The translations under genes were made by a program, and so were the position numbers. 64,000 nt of DNA from CAWFPR01 sp963817635 (GTDB lineage: Bacteria; Acidobacteriota; Vicinamibacteria; Vicinamibacterales; 2-12-FULL-66-21), in contig CAWFPR010000001.1 in assembly GCA_963817635.1 (NCBI GenBank), positions 1 to 64,000 of the forward strand, written 5' to 3'. Shown here one piece after another: positions 35,897 to 44,690 of this stretch; the stretch's first letter is position 1, and each line of letters begins with the position of its first letter. The notes beneath the pieces were generated by a model that did not search any database, was not told the DNA's origin, and saw only the letters and a list, made by a program, of their open reading frames with translations.

Positions 35897-38112
35897 CTAC
35901 CTCACTGCGTACGAATAGATCCGCAGCGCCAGATGACGCCGATCGGCGCTGCCATCCCGATCGCCCGGCGCGAACCACTTGTCGCTCTCGATCACGACAC
36001 GCCCGTCCGCCGACGCGAGCGCGTCTGCGGGCAGCACGATGGTCTCGGTGAAATCGTCTGACGGACTGAAGCGCGCGACGGTGGCGCCGCCGACCGTGAC
36101 GGTGACGGCCGGGGCGGCATCGTAGTAGCGCAGGGGTGATTCGCCCGACAACGTCAGCGTGACGTCGCGGCCAATCGGGCGCACCCAGCACGTCGCCCGT
36201 TCGCTCGTCCATCGCCACGACAACGCGCGCAGCGGGTTGTACTCCGGCTCCTGCCATCCACTCTCCACGCCGATCATCGGCACGCCCGGACCCTGGAGGT
36301 CGAACTGCTCGAGGCCGACCGGCACCTCGGTCGCCGATCCGTCCGCCGCGCGCGACGTGACGTCGAGCGGCACGTACCCGCGGGCGCCTTCCTGCGCGGA
36401 TGCCGGGAGCGTCACCACCTGAAAGAAGAAGCCCGGCGGCGCGTCGAATTCGCGCAGCGGCCGCCCGTTGAACGTGAGCGCGACATGCGCCGCCGTCGCC
36501 GGAGCGAGGGTGCGCCCGCCGATCATCAGGACCGCATCGCCGGAGCGTCCGCGAATCCACGCCACGCTCGGACGGCGATGGGGCCCAAACCCGTCGCGGG
36601 CGCTGACGCCCGCCACTTCCGGCGTCACCGCCCAGCCGCGGTCGAGCATCCAGCCTGGAGGATCCATGCGATACAGATCCGCGTCTCCCGGACGCGCTCC
36701 GCCGACGAACGGCGGCTCGATGAATCCCCAGCGAAACGCCCGCATCAGCTCGCGTGACCGGGGATCGAAGAGCGCGAGGTCCGTGCGCCTGGGATCGGCC
36801 ACGAACCACACGGTCGAGGACGGCGACGCCCGCCACTGCTCGACGAGCGTCAGCCACTCGCGGCCGTGCGACGCTTTGAGCACGCGGCCGTGCAGCGAGT
36901 CGCCCATCCACTGGACGGCGCGGCGCATCACGGCGTGGAATCCGACGATCGGCTCGCCTTCGCCGGGCGGCGCGGCGGCGGCGCGCAGCGCGCGGAAGGC
37001 CGGGCTGCCGTCGCGGGCGTAGACCACCGTGGCCGGCACGGTCAGGACGAGCGCCGCTGCCGCCGCGACCGACACCACCGCCGGCATCACGCGCCGGGGC
37101 AGGCCATCGAGGGCGACGACCGCGAGATAGGCAACCGGCACGACGAGCGGCAGGGCGTAGCGGACCGTCACGACCTCGTGGAACAGCAGGTGGAAGATCG
37201 CGTAGGGCACGAAGGCGACCAGCACGAGGACGAGCGCGCGAGGCAGGCGCCACGCCGCACGGAGCGCGCCCAGGGCCGCGAGCCCGACCGCCACGCCTCC
37301 GGCGGCCACGCCGCCCCACGGCCAGAGGAACGTGTACATCAGCGCGTCGAGCGCCACGCGCGGCTGCGCGCATGTTCCACAACATCACGACGCCCGAGAA
37401 ATCCTCGCCGGCCTGCGTGCCGAGCGCCTCCGCGTACGCGGTCAGCCCGCCGCTCGCGACGATGAGGGGAATGGCCCAGGCGAGCACGCCGAGGACGAGC
37501 GCGCACAGCGACGCCGCCCGATCCCGCCACCGGAGACCCGTGTGCGGCACGACGAGCGCCAGGCCAAGCAGCGGGAGCGTCAGCAGGAATGACTGCGATC
37601 GAAATCCGATCGCGAGTCCGGCAACGAAGGCGCCGCCGGCGAGCGCGCGCGACGAGCTGCGTCCGGCCAGCGTCGGCAGGATGAGCGCCTGCGCCGCCAC
37701 CGCGACGGCGAGTCCCGTCGTATCCGACAGCGGGCGCAGCGCGGTGAACCAGAACAGGGGTGACACCACGGTCAGGAGGCAGGCCCACGCGGCGCGGCGC
37801 CCGTCGCCATCGAGCGCGCGGAAGACGGCGAAGAGCAGCAGGACGAGGGCCGCGCCCGAAATCGCGCTCCACACAGCAATGGCCCGCGGTTCGGCAGCCG
37901 GCACGCCGGCCGCGCGCATCAGCGGCGTGGAGATCTTGCCGAGCGCGATGAAGAGCGGATAGCCCGGCGGGTGCGGCTGGTGCTTCGCGACGTCGAAGTC
38001 GCGGACCCCGAGCGCGAAGTTGATCGAGTCGATGTCTTCGAGCGTCGGCGGCAGGAACGGGATGTGGGCAGCCGAGGAAGACGATCGCGAGCGCGACAAT
38101 CCCCTTGCGCAC
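35897..38112 (-). CDS. Large integral membrane protein, glycosyltransferase-like (GT-C type; two +1 frameshifts)
   Basis: About 738 residues once two extra bases are removed, near 38069 (VFL-AAHIPFLPP) and near 37371 (NMR-QPRVALDALMYTF). N-terminal AHIPFLPPTLEDIDSINFALGVRDFDVAKHQPHPPGYPLFIALGK, with acidic and His residues in the first periplasmic loop, is typical of GT-C transferases (PMT/ArnT or DUF2723-like). About nine TM helices follow to residue ~360. The C-terminal ~330 residues form a soluble beta-rich domain without a family I can name. GTG 38112 lies 8 nt after larE. Expected substrate: a lipid-linked sugar. Confidence 0.75.
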
Positions 38113-38120
38113 GACGCGGA

Positions 38121-38996
38121 CTAGACGGGCCGCAGCCTGAGGGCCTCGTTCAGGCTGCCCAGGCGGTATCCGCGCAGGTCGACGGTCACGTGCTCGTACC
38201 CGATTGCCCGCAGTTCGGCGTCGATGCGCGCGGCGGTCTCAGGTTCCACGGCGCGGGCGATTTCGTCGGCTCCCAGCTCGAGCCGCGCGATCGCGTCGTG
38301 GTGGCGGACCCGGCAGATCCGGAAGCCGAGATCGCGCAGGACGGCTTCGGCACGCTCGATCATGCGCAGCTTCTCGTCGGTCACCTCGCTGAAGTGCGGG
38401 ATTCGCGACGAAAGGCACGCGGAGGCCGGCTCGTCCCAGGTCGGAAGTCCCGCCCGCCTGGACAACTCGCGAATCTCGTCCTTCGTGAGCCCCACCTCGT
38501 CGAGCGGACTGCGCACGCCGAACTCGCGTGCCGCCTCGCGGCCCGGGCGATAGTCGCCGCGGTCGTCCGCGTTGGCACCGTCGATGATCACCGCAATGCC
38601 CCGGTTGCGCGCGAGCGCCGACAGCCGGGTGTACAGCTCCTGCTTGCAGTAGTAACAGCGATCCCCGGCATTGGCCCGATATTCCGGGCGCTCCAGTTCC
38701 GCGGTCTGGATGAACTCGTGGGTGAAGCCGAACTCGCGGGCAATCCGCAGGGCGAGGGCGCGATGGCGTTCGGGATAGCTGGCGCTCTCTGCCGTCACGC
38801 AGGCGGCAGCCGCGCCGAGCACGCGGGTTGCCGCGTACGCGAGGTAGGCGCTATCGACGCCGCCGCTGTAGGCGATCACGACCGAGGGCCAGTCGCCGAG
38901 CAGCCTGTACAGCGCCGCCTCCTTCTGTTCGAGCTTCTGCTCAGGGCCGGCTGCGCCCGCGACGTTGTGCGCGATCGCCGCCGGCTCCGGGGTCAC
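38121..38996 (-). CDS. larE: LarE-family ATP-dependent sacrificial sulfur transferase
   Basis: 291 residues. PP-loop SGGVDS at 44-49 adenylates the substrate; GDRCYYCKQELY (111-122) is the LarE signature, and Cys194 in EPASACLSSRIPHF corresponds to the sacrificial Cys of classical LarE. In lactate racemase maturation LarE thiolates the nickel-pincer precursor with LarB and LarC. Neither is nearby, so the target here may differ. GTG start overlaps the stop of the LysW-like gene (GTGA), and the membrane protein follows after 8 nt: one operon. Confidence 0.9.
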   Translation of the reverse strand: MTPEPAAIAHNVAGAAGPEQKLEQKEAALYRLLGDWPSVVIAYSGGVDSAYLAYAATRVLGAAAACVTAESASYPERHRALALRIAREFGFTHEFIQTAELERPEYRANAGDRCYYCKQELYTRLSALARNRGIAVIIDGANADDRGDYRPGREAAREFGVRSPLDEVGLTKDEIRELSRRAGLPTWDEPASACLSSRIPHFSEVTDEKLRMIERAEAVLRDLGFRICRVRHHDAIARLELGADEIARAVEPETAARIDAELRAIGYEHVTVDLRGYRLGSLNEALRLRPV

Positions 38997-39246
38997 TCGT
39001 CCCAGTCCTCTTTGGCGTCGTCGTCATCGTCATCGTCGGCGTCGTCGTCGTCATCATCCGGATCGTCGTCGTCGTCGTCGTCGAGGTCGTCATCGTCGTC
39101 GTCGTCGTCACGGCTTCGAGTTCGACGGGGGCGATTGAGATCACTTCGAGATTGGAGCCGCAATCGGGACAGCTGATAAGGTCGCCCTTGTCGACATCGA
39201 ACTCATCGACCTCGATCTCGGCATCACATTCCGGACAGGTGGCCAT
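38993..39246 (-). CDS. LysW-like zinc-ribbon carrier protein with Asp-rich tail (one -1 frameshift)
   Basis: About 84 residues. CPEC (4-7) and CPDC (about 30-33) make the zinc ribbon, followed by GSNLEVISIAPVELEAV, as in LysW amino-group carriers. The literal frame then reads poly-Thr, but one base earlier it reads about 27 Asp in 37 residues, ending KEDWDE and a TGA that overlaps the larE GTG. That coupling and the EDWxE end, close to the EDWGE terminus where LysW conjugates its substrate, show the acidic frame is right; one base is missing near 39109. AGGAG lies 6 nt before ATG 39246. Confidence 0.8.
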
Positions 39247-39323
39247 ACATGCTCCTGGCGGCGGGCGCACCCTCCGCGCGGCTCGGCGATCCGGCGCACG
39301 GACGGCGCCATACCCGGATCGCG

Positions 39324-39364
39324 ATAATCTTCGGATTATAACGAGAACCTGATAAATTCTGCAA
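39324..39364 (-). promoter_or_regulatory. Promoter and inverted repeat of the LysW-like/larE operon
   Basis: On the minus strand TTGCAG (39364-39359), an 18-nt spacer and a consensus TATAAT (39340-39335) form a strong promoter. The -10 is half of a hairpin-capable repeat, ATAATC / GATTAT around TTCG (39324-39339), which could be an operator. The leader to the ATG would be about 80 nt. Confidence 0.6.
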
Positions 39365-39421
39365 TGCGCCTAACGCACGCTCTCGGCAGGTCCGACAGGT
39401 CGGGCGGTACGGCGAACCACT

Positions 39422-40129
39422 GTGACGACGACCAAGACAGTCATCGTAGCGGACGACACGGCCTTCGTGCGCGATCGGTTCGCCACGGCGCTCCTCGGCG
39501 CCGGACACACGGCGCTGACCGTCAAGAGCGCGGCGGAGCTGCTCGCCCGCATCCGGGCCGATCTCGACCGGATCGACCTGATCGTCCTCGACCTGCGGCT
39601 GCCGCACGCCGGCGGCGTCGCGCTCGTGCGCTCGATCCGGAAGCTGGACGACGGGCGTCTGCCGATTCTGGTCTTCAGCGGCACGATTGCCACGGCCGAG
39701 GAGGTGCGTGACCTGGCCGCGCTCGGCGTCGCCGGGTACGTGAACGAATACAGCGCGGTCCAGCACATTCTGCCGTCGCTCGCGCCGCACCTCTTCCCCG
39801 ACAACTTCAACCGGCGCGGCAGCCCGCGCGTCGTGCTCGGCATCCCGGTCGCGTACCGCTTCGGCAACACCATTGCCGCGGCCCTGACGCTGAACATCAG
39901 CAAGGGCGGCGTCGCGATCCGGACCATGAGTCCGCTGCAGGGCGGGGCGAAGATCCGGGCACGCTTCCGGCTGCCCGGCTCGAAGCGGGACATCGAGGCG
40001 GAGTCGCGCGTCGCGTGGAGCGACCGCCGGGTGGGGATGGGCCTGCAGTTCGAGAAGGTCGATCCGATCGACCAGGGCGCGATCGACGAATTCATCGATC
40101 AGCACTTCTTCACGAACCGGAAGGCCTGA
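39422..40129 (+). CDS. Response-regulator receiver plus PilZ domain protein
   Basis: 235 residues. The N-terminal REC domain has IVADDTAFVRDRF (acidic pocket), phospho-acceptor Asp at about 57 in LIVLDLRLPHAGG, and the Thr/Ser switch in LVFSGTIAT. The C-terminal PilZ domain starts NRRGSPRVVLGIPVAYR (RxxxR c-di-GMP motif variant) and continues TLNISKGGVAIRTM (D/NxSxxG motif as NISKGG). It would join phosphorelay to c-di-GMP sensing. No histidine kinase is adjacent. GTG start; divergent from the LysW-like gene. Confidence 0.88.
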   Translation: MTTTKTVIVADDTAFVRDRFATALLGAGHTALTVKSAAELLARIRADLDRIDLIVLDLRLPHAGGVALVRSIRKLDDGRLPILVFSGTIATAEEVRDLAALGVAGYVNEYSAVQHILPSLAPHLFPDNFNRRGSPRVVLGIPVAYRFGNTIAAALTLNISKGGVAIRTMSPLQGGAKIRARFRLPGSKRDIEAESRVAWSDRRVGMGLQFEKVDPIDQGAIDEFIDQHFFTNRKA

Positions 40130-40151
40130 ATCGGCGGCCGCCGGCGAGCGG

Positions 40152-42278
40152 CTATTCCCGGAGCAGCCGCAGGGCGTTCGCGATGACGACGAGCGATGCG
40201 CCCATGTCGGCGGCGACCGCCATCCAGAGCGTGGCCGTGCCGGTGATCGCCATCACGAGAAACACCAGCTTCAGCGCAATCGAGAATGCGATGTTCGCGC
40301 GGATGTTCCGCGACGTCGCGCGGCTGAGCCGCAGGGTGTAAGGGATCTTCAGCAGCTCGTCGGCCATCAGCGCGACGTCGGCGGTTTCGAGCGCGGCATC
40401 GGTGCCGGCCACCCCCATCGCCATGCCCACGTCGGCCGCGGCCAGGGCGGGCGCGTCATTGACGCCGTCGCCGATCATCACGACGGTGCCGTAGCGCGCG
40501 CGCAGCGCCTCGATGCTGGCCACCTTGTCTTCCGGAAGCAGATCGGCGCGGTATTCGTCGATGTCGAGCGCGCGTGCGAGCGCGCGCGCCGCGGGCTCGT
40601 GATCGCCCGTCAGGAGCGCAACGTGCTCGATGCCCTGGCGGCGCAGGAGGTCGATCGCGTCGCGCGCCGATTCGCGCGGTTCGTCCGCCACGCCGATGAC
40701 CCCGATCGCCCGGCCCGCCGACCCGACGATCACCGTGCTGCACCCGCGGGCGGCGAGCGAGTCGAGAGCCGATTCCACGCCGGCCGAACACATGCCCCGT
40801 TCCTCGAACAGCCGGTGGCTCCCGACGCACACACGCTCGCCGCCGACGGTCGCCTCGGCGCCGCGTCCCGGCAGCGCGTGAAACGCGATCACCGGCTCGA
40901 GCGTCACGCCGTCGGCCAGCGCCCGCTCGTGGATGGCGCGACCGATGGGATGCTCCGAACGCGCCTCCAGCGATGCCGCGGCGCGCAGGACCGCATCCGC
41001 CGCGCTGCCGTTGACGGGCATCACGTCGACCACGCGCAGGCGGCCCTTCGTGAGCGTCCCTGTCTTGTCGAAGGCCAGGCAGCGCACCGCCGCCATCTTC
41101 TCGAGCCGCGCGCCGCCCTTGATCAGCACGCCCTTGCGGGCCGCGGCGGCCAGCGCGGAGACGATCGACACCGGCGTCGAGATCACCAGCGCGCACGGAC
41201 AGGAGATGACGAGCAGGACGAGCGATCGCGAGAACCATGTGCCCCAGCCGGCGTGCAGGAAGAGCGGCGGCACGAGCGCGACGAGCACCGCGAGTCCGAG
41301 CACCGCCGGCGTGTAGACGCGGGCGAAGCGATCGACGAAGGCCTGGCTCGGCGCGCGCTGCGCCTGGGCGCGCTCGACGAGGTGGACGATCCGCGCGAGC
41401 GTCGAGTCGCGAACGAGCCGCGTGACGGCCACGTCCAGCGCACCGCGGCCGTTGATCGTACCGGCGAACACCTCATCGCCGGGAGCCTTGTCGATGGGCA
41501 GCGACTCGCCGGTCACCGGGGCCTGGTTGACGGGGCTGTGTCCTGCGGTCACGCGGCCGTCGAGCGGGATCTTCTCGCCCGGCCGCACGAGTACCGTGTC
41601 CCCCACGCGCACGTCGTCGACCGCCATGCGCAGCTCGACGCCCGCGCGACGCACGAGCGCCGCGCTCGGGGCAAGCTCCATCAGCGCGCCGATGGCGTGC
41701 CGCGCCCGGGCCATCGCCCGCGCCTCGAGCAGTTGCGCGAGTGCGAAGAGGAACACGACCGACGCGGCTTCGGACCACTGCCCGAGCGCCATCGCGCCGC
41801 CGACCGCGACCATCATCAGGACGTTGATGTCGAGCACGCCGGCGCGGATCGACACGACCGCGCGCCGCGCCGTGTAGACGCCGCCGAGCAGGACCGCCGC
41901 CAGGTACACGATCCGCGCCAGCCCGCCGGGGTTGCCGAACGCGTGCTCGAGCAGGAACCCGGCCGAGAACGCCGCGCCGGACGCCACGACCAGCCGGAAC
42001 CTGGAGGAGGCGGAGGCGTCGACCGGCGCAGGCTCCTCATGCTCGAGCCACGCGCGCATGCCCGTCTGGGCGACGGCCTCGGCGATGCTCGAGGCCGACA
42101 GCCTGGCGGCGTCGTGCTTGATGCGGAGCCGCTGCCCGAGGACGTCGGCGTCGAACGCTTCGAGTCCGTGCAGCTTCGTCAGCCGCCGCTCGAGGATCGC
42201 GACTTCCTCGTGGCAGTCCATGCCTTCGATCTTGAAGGTTGACTCGGCGTGCAGCTCGCAGAGGGTGCACTCAGCCAT
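40152..42278 (-). CDS. Heavy-metal P1B-type ATPase (Zn/Cd/Pb exporter type)
   Basis: 708 residues. N-terminal metal-binding domain with CTLC and GMDCHEE (about 19-25), then eight TM helices. The TM6 motif CPCALVIS (about 355-362) and DKTGTLTKG (phosphorylated Asp) are present, with the HP motif in SEHPIGRAIHE, TGD at about 570 and GDGVNDAPALAAADVGMAMG. CPC with a GMDCxxE HMA domain is the ZntA/CadA group. It follows the ArsR/SmtB repressor with an 8-nt overlap, so expression is metal-inducible. Confidence 0.93.
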   Translation of the reverse strand: MAECTLCELHAESTFKIEGMDCHEEVAILERRLTKLHGLEAFDADVLGQRLRIKHDAARLSASSIAEAVAQTGMRAWLEHEEPAPVDASASSRFRLVVASGAAFSAGFLLEHAFGNPGGLARIVYLAAVLLGGVYTARRAVVSIRAGVLDINVLMMVAVGGAMALGQWSEAASVVFLFALAQLLEARAMARARHAIGALMELAPSAALVRRAGVELRMAVDDVRVGDTVLVRPGEKIPLDGRVTAGHSPVNQAPVTGESLPIDKAPGDEVFAGTINGRGALDVAVTRLVRDSTLARIVHLVERAQAQRAPSQAFVDRFARVYTPAVLGLAVLVALVPPLFLHAGWGTWFSRSLVLLVISCPCALVISTPVSIVSALAAAARKGVLIKGGARLEKMAAVRCLAFDKTGTLTKGRLRVVDVMPVNGSAADAVLRAAASLEARSEHPIGRAIHERALADGVTLEPVIAFHALPGRGAEATVGGERVCVGSHRLFEERGMCSAGVESALDSLAARGCSTVIVGSAGRAIGVIGVADEPRESARDAIDLLRRQGIEHVALLTGDHEPAARALARALDIDEYRADLLPEDKVASIEALRARYGTVVMIGDGVNDAPALAAADVGMAMGVAGTDAALETADVALMADELLKIPYTLRLSRATSRNIRANIAFSIALKLVFLVMAITGTATLWMAVAADMGASLVVIANALRLLRE

Positions 42279-42603
42279 GGTCGGGGCGACGGGGTTCCTG
42301 GACGTGCGTGAGCGCCTGTTTCAGCAGCTCGAGAATGTGCTGGTCATCGACCGCGTAGTACACCTGCCGGCCGGCCCGGCGCGGCCGGACGAGGCGCATG
42401 CCGCGCAGCAGCCGCAACTGGTGCGAGGCCGCCGATTCGCTGATCCCCACCTGTGCGGCGATGTCGCAGACGCACAGCTCGCCCGACGACAGGGCGTCCA
42501 GGATCCGCACCCGGGTCGGATCCCCGAGCATCCGGAAGGTCTCGGCGAGCGCTTCCACGGTGCGCGGCGTGAGGGGAGGGGTCTTCAGCTCCAAATACTG
42601 CAT
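42271..42603 (-). CDS. ArsR/SmtB-family metal-responsive repressor
   Basis: 110 residues from ATG 42603. Winged helix: LAETFRMLGDPTRVRILDAL, then ELCVCDIAAQVGISESAASHQLRLLRGMRLV. The C-terminal helix VYYAVDDQHILELLKQALTHV carries Asp/His residues like the alpha-5 zinc site of SmtB/CzrA, and ELCVCD is the alpha-3 cysteine motif of Cd/Pb sensors such as CadC. An in-frame ATG at 42621 is possible. A perfect palindrome covers the start region, consistent with autorepression of the operon with the metal ATPase. Confidence 0.9.
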   Translation of the reverse strand: MQYLELKTPPLTPRTVEALAETFRMLGDPTRVRILDALSSGELCVCDIAAQVGISESAASHQLRLLRGMRLVRPRRAGRQVYYAVDDQHILELLKQALTHVQEPRRPDHG

Positions 42604-42624
42604 ATATGAGCAACAGCTCATATA
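42603..42624. promoter_or_regulatory. ArsR/SmtB operator palindrome
   Basis: Perfect inverted repeat: arm TATATGAGC, 4-nt centre, then the exact complement. It matches the SmtB/ArsR operator pattern (ATATGA…TCATAT). It abuts the chosen ATG and the minus-strand TATTAT (42629-42624), so repressor binding would block transcription start. Confidence 0.75.
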
Positions 42625-42680
42625 ATACCAACACCCTGCGTCGGGCGCAGCCGTTTTCGTTTTCGCCACACCGGGGCGCC

Positions 42681-42710
42681 TTGACACGTTTTTCAGTCAA
42701 TCGGTAGTAT
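42681..42710 (+). promoter_or_regulatory. Strong promoter ahead of the structured leader
   Basis: Consensus TTGACA (42681-42686), an 18-nt AT-rich spacer and TAGTAT (42705-42710). Expected start of transcription is near 42717, 238 nt before the ABC ATPase gene. Confidence 0.75.
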
Positions 42711-42716
42711 GCGTGT

Positions 42717-42954
42717 TTGGCTGTAATCGGCTTTCTGTCTATACCTTACGTCTCAAGGGCAGCGCACGGCCCGGGCGGCAGGCGCCCTGCTCTAGCGAGG
42801 CCGCGCCTCAGACCGTGCGGCTCCGCCTCGCTAGGGACGCTTATTGATAACGCCCCGCTGACGCGGGGACGGTCTTGACCGCGGAACACTTGACTCATTT
42901 GTGCAAGGTCTGACGGTCAAGACCTCTTAGCTGCACCCCTGCTGGAGACACGAC
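42717..42954 (+). ncRNA. Highly structured leader or small RNA of unknown class
   Basis: Paired segments along the transcript: GGGCG/CGCCC (42773-42777 with 42783-42787); CTAGCGAGGC with its complement (42792-42801 with 42825-42834); CCCCGC-TGAC-GCGGGG (42853-42868); and an 11-bp stem GGTCTTGACCG with its complement (42871-42881 with 42914-42924). In addition CGCACGG (42763-42769) can pair with CCGTGCG (42813-42819), interleaved with the 10-bp stem: a pseudoknot or an alternative fold. A GGAG (42943-42946) precedes the GTG at 42955. It matches no riboswitch signature I know. Confidence 0.5.
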
Positions 42955-43926
42955 GTGATTGAGGTCCTGCACATCAGTAAGCGCTACGGCCGCGTGACGG
43001 CCGTGGATGACGTGAGCTTCCGCGTGGAACGCGGCGAGATCCTCGGATTTCTCGGGCCCAACGGCGCCGGCAAGACGACGACCATGCGGATACTGACCGG
43101 CTACATGCCGCCGTCGGAAGGACGCGCCGTCGTTGCCGGCTTCGACGTCTTCGACAAGCCCATCGAGGCCAAGCGTCGCACGGGCTACCTGCCCGAGACA
43201 CCGCCGCTCTATCCCGAGATGACCGTGCGCGAGTACCTCGATTTCGTGGCGCGGATCAAGGGCGTTCCCCCGAAGGAGCGCAAGTCGCGCGTCGAAGCCA
43301 CCATGGTGCGCACCCGCGTGGCTGATATGGCCTCGCGGCACTGCTCCAAGCTCTCCAAGGGCTACCGCCAGCGCGTGGGGCTGGCGCAGGCGCTCATCCA
43401 CAACCCCGAGGTCCTGATTCTCGACGAGCCGACCGCGGGGCTCGACCCGAAGCAGATCATGGAGACCCGCGAGCTGATCCGGACGCTCGCCGGCGACCAC
43501 ACGATCATCCTCAGCACGCACATCCTCCCCGAGGTCGCCCAGACGTGCCAGCGGGTCGTCATCATCAACAAGGGGCGCGTGGTGGCGGTCGATACGCCCG
43601 ACAACCTGACCGCGCGGCTGAAGGGGGCCGAGACGATGTACGTGCAGGTGGATGCGCTCGGCGCGGACGCCGGCGCGATGCTCGCGACGATTCCAGGGGT
43701 CACGCGCGTGGCGGGCGCCGATGGACGCACGACGCAGGTCCCCGGCGCCCTGACCGCCTATGAAGTCGAGAGCGATCGCGGGATGGACGTGCGGCGCGAA
43801 CTGGCGCGCGCGATCGTGACCAATGGCTGGGGCCTGCTGGAGCTGCGGCCGATGCGGATGAGCCTCGAGGAAGTCTTCCTCCAGGTCACCACCGAAGAAC
43901 AGCCCGAGGAGGCGCCCCGTGCGTAA
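42955..43926 (+). CDS. ABC transporter ATP-binding protein, GldA-like
   Basis: 323 residues. Walker A GPNGAGKTTT (about 36-45), Q-loop region YLPETPPLYPEMTVREYL, signature LSKGYRQRVGLAQAL (about 137-151), Walker B VLILDEPTAGLDP, and His switch STHILPE. The C-terminal ~90 residues are the extra domain seen in ABC-2 exporters of the GldA/CcmA type. GTG 42955 with GGAG 8 nt upstream. It overlaps the permease by 8 nt. Confidence 0.92.
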   Translation: MIEVLHISKRYGRVTAVDDVSFRVERGEILGFLGPNGAGKTTTMRILTGYMPPSEGRAVVAGFDVFDKPIEAKRRTGYLPETPPLYPEMTVREYLDFVARIKGVPPKERKSRVEATMVRTRVADMASRHCSKLSKGYRQRVGLAQALIHNPEVLILDEPTAGLDPKQIMETRELIRTLAGDHTIILSTHILPEVAQTCQRVVIINKGRVVAVDTPDNLTARLKGAETMYVQVDALGADAGAMLATIPGVTRVAGADGRTTQVPGALTAYEVESDRGMDVRRELARAIVTNGWGLLELRPMRMSLEEVFLQVTTEEQPEEAPRA

Positions 43927-44683
43927 CATCATCGCGATTGCGGACAAGGAGCTGCGGTCCTACTTCGCCTCGCCGATCGCCTACATCATCATCGGCCTGT
44001 TCTCGCTGCTCTTCGGCTGGTTTTTCTACATGTACCTGATGGTGTTCGTGCAGCAGAGCGAGCAGATGATGCAGTTCGGCGGCGGCGCGGCCAACATCAA
44101 CCAGCAGATGATCCGGGGCGTGCTGCTGAATTCGTCGGTCATCATCCTGTTCGTGATGCCGATGATCACCATGCGCACCTACTCCGAGGAGAAGCGCTCG
44201 GGCACGATCGAGCTGCTGCTGACCTCGCCGATCACCGACCTCCAGATCATCCTCGGCAAGTTCTTCGGTGCGCTCGGGCTGTACGTCGCGATGCTCTTCG
44301 TGACGATGCTCTACATGGGCATCCTGTTCGTGTACGGCAATCCCGAGTGGCGGCCGATCGTCGCCGGCTACCTCGGGCTCCTGCTGATGGGCAGCTGCTT
44401 CATCTCGGTGGGCCTCCTGATCTCGAGCGCCACGAAGAACCAGATCGTCGCCGGCACCGTCACGTTCGCCGTGTTCCTGATGCTGTGGGTGATCAACTGG
44501 ATCGGGGAATCGTCCGGGCCCATGACCCGCGACATCGTGTCGTACCTGTCGATCACCGAGCACTTCGACGACTTCGCGCGCGGGATCATCGACACGAAAC
44601 ACGTGATCTACTACCTGAGCTTCATCACTTTCGGCCTGTTCCTCACCGCCAAGTCGGTGGACAGCGAACGCTGGCGCGGATAG
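43919..44683 (+). CDS. ABC-2 type permease, GldF-like
   Basis: 254 residues with six TM helices: IAYIIIGLFSLLFGWFFYMYL at the start, then SSVIILFVMPMITMRTY, GLYVAMLFVTMLYMGILFVYG, LGLLLMGSCFISVGLLIS, GTVTFAVFLMLWVINWI and YYLSFITFGLFLTAKSV. The cytoplasmic EEKRSGTIELLLTSPITDLQI is the ABC-2 coupling motif. Start GTG overlaps the ATPase gene. With the ATPase it forms the transport core of a Gld-type complex. Confidence 0.9.
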   Translation: MRNIIAIADKELRSYFASPIAYIIIGLFSLLFGWFFYMYLMVFVQQSEQMMQFGGGAANINQQMIRGVLLNSSVIILFVMPMITMRTYSEEKRSGTIELLLTSPITDLQIILGKFFGALGLYVAMLFVTMLYMGILFVYGNPEWRPIVAGYLGLLLMGSCFISVGLLISSATKNQIVAGTVTFAVFLMLWVINWIGESSGPMTRDIVSYLSITEHFDDFARGIIDTKHVIYYLSFITFGLFLTAKSVDSERWRG

Positions 44684-44690
44684 CGGCATC

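Noticed and set aside
39364..39711. Arg/Gly-rich frame over the REC domain
   Set aside because: Out-of-frame shadow of the REC-PilZ gene.
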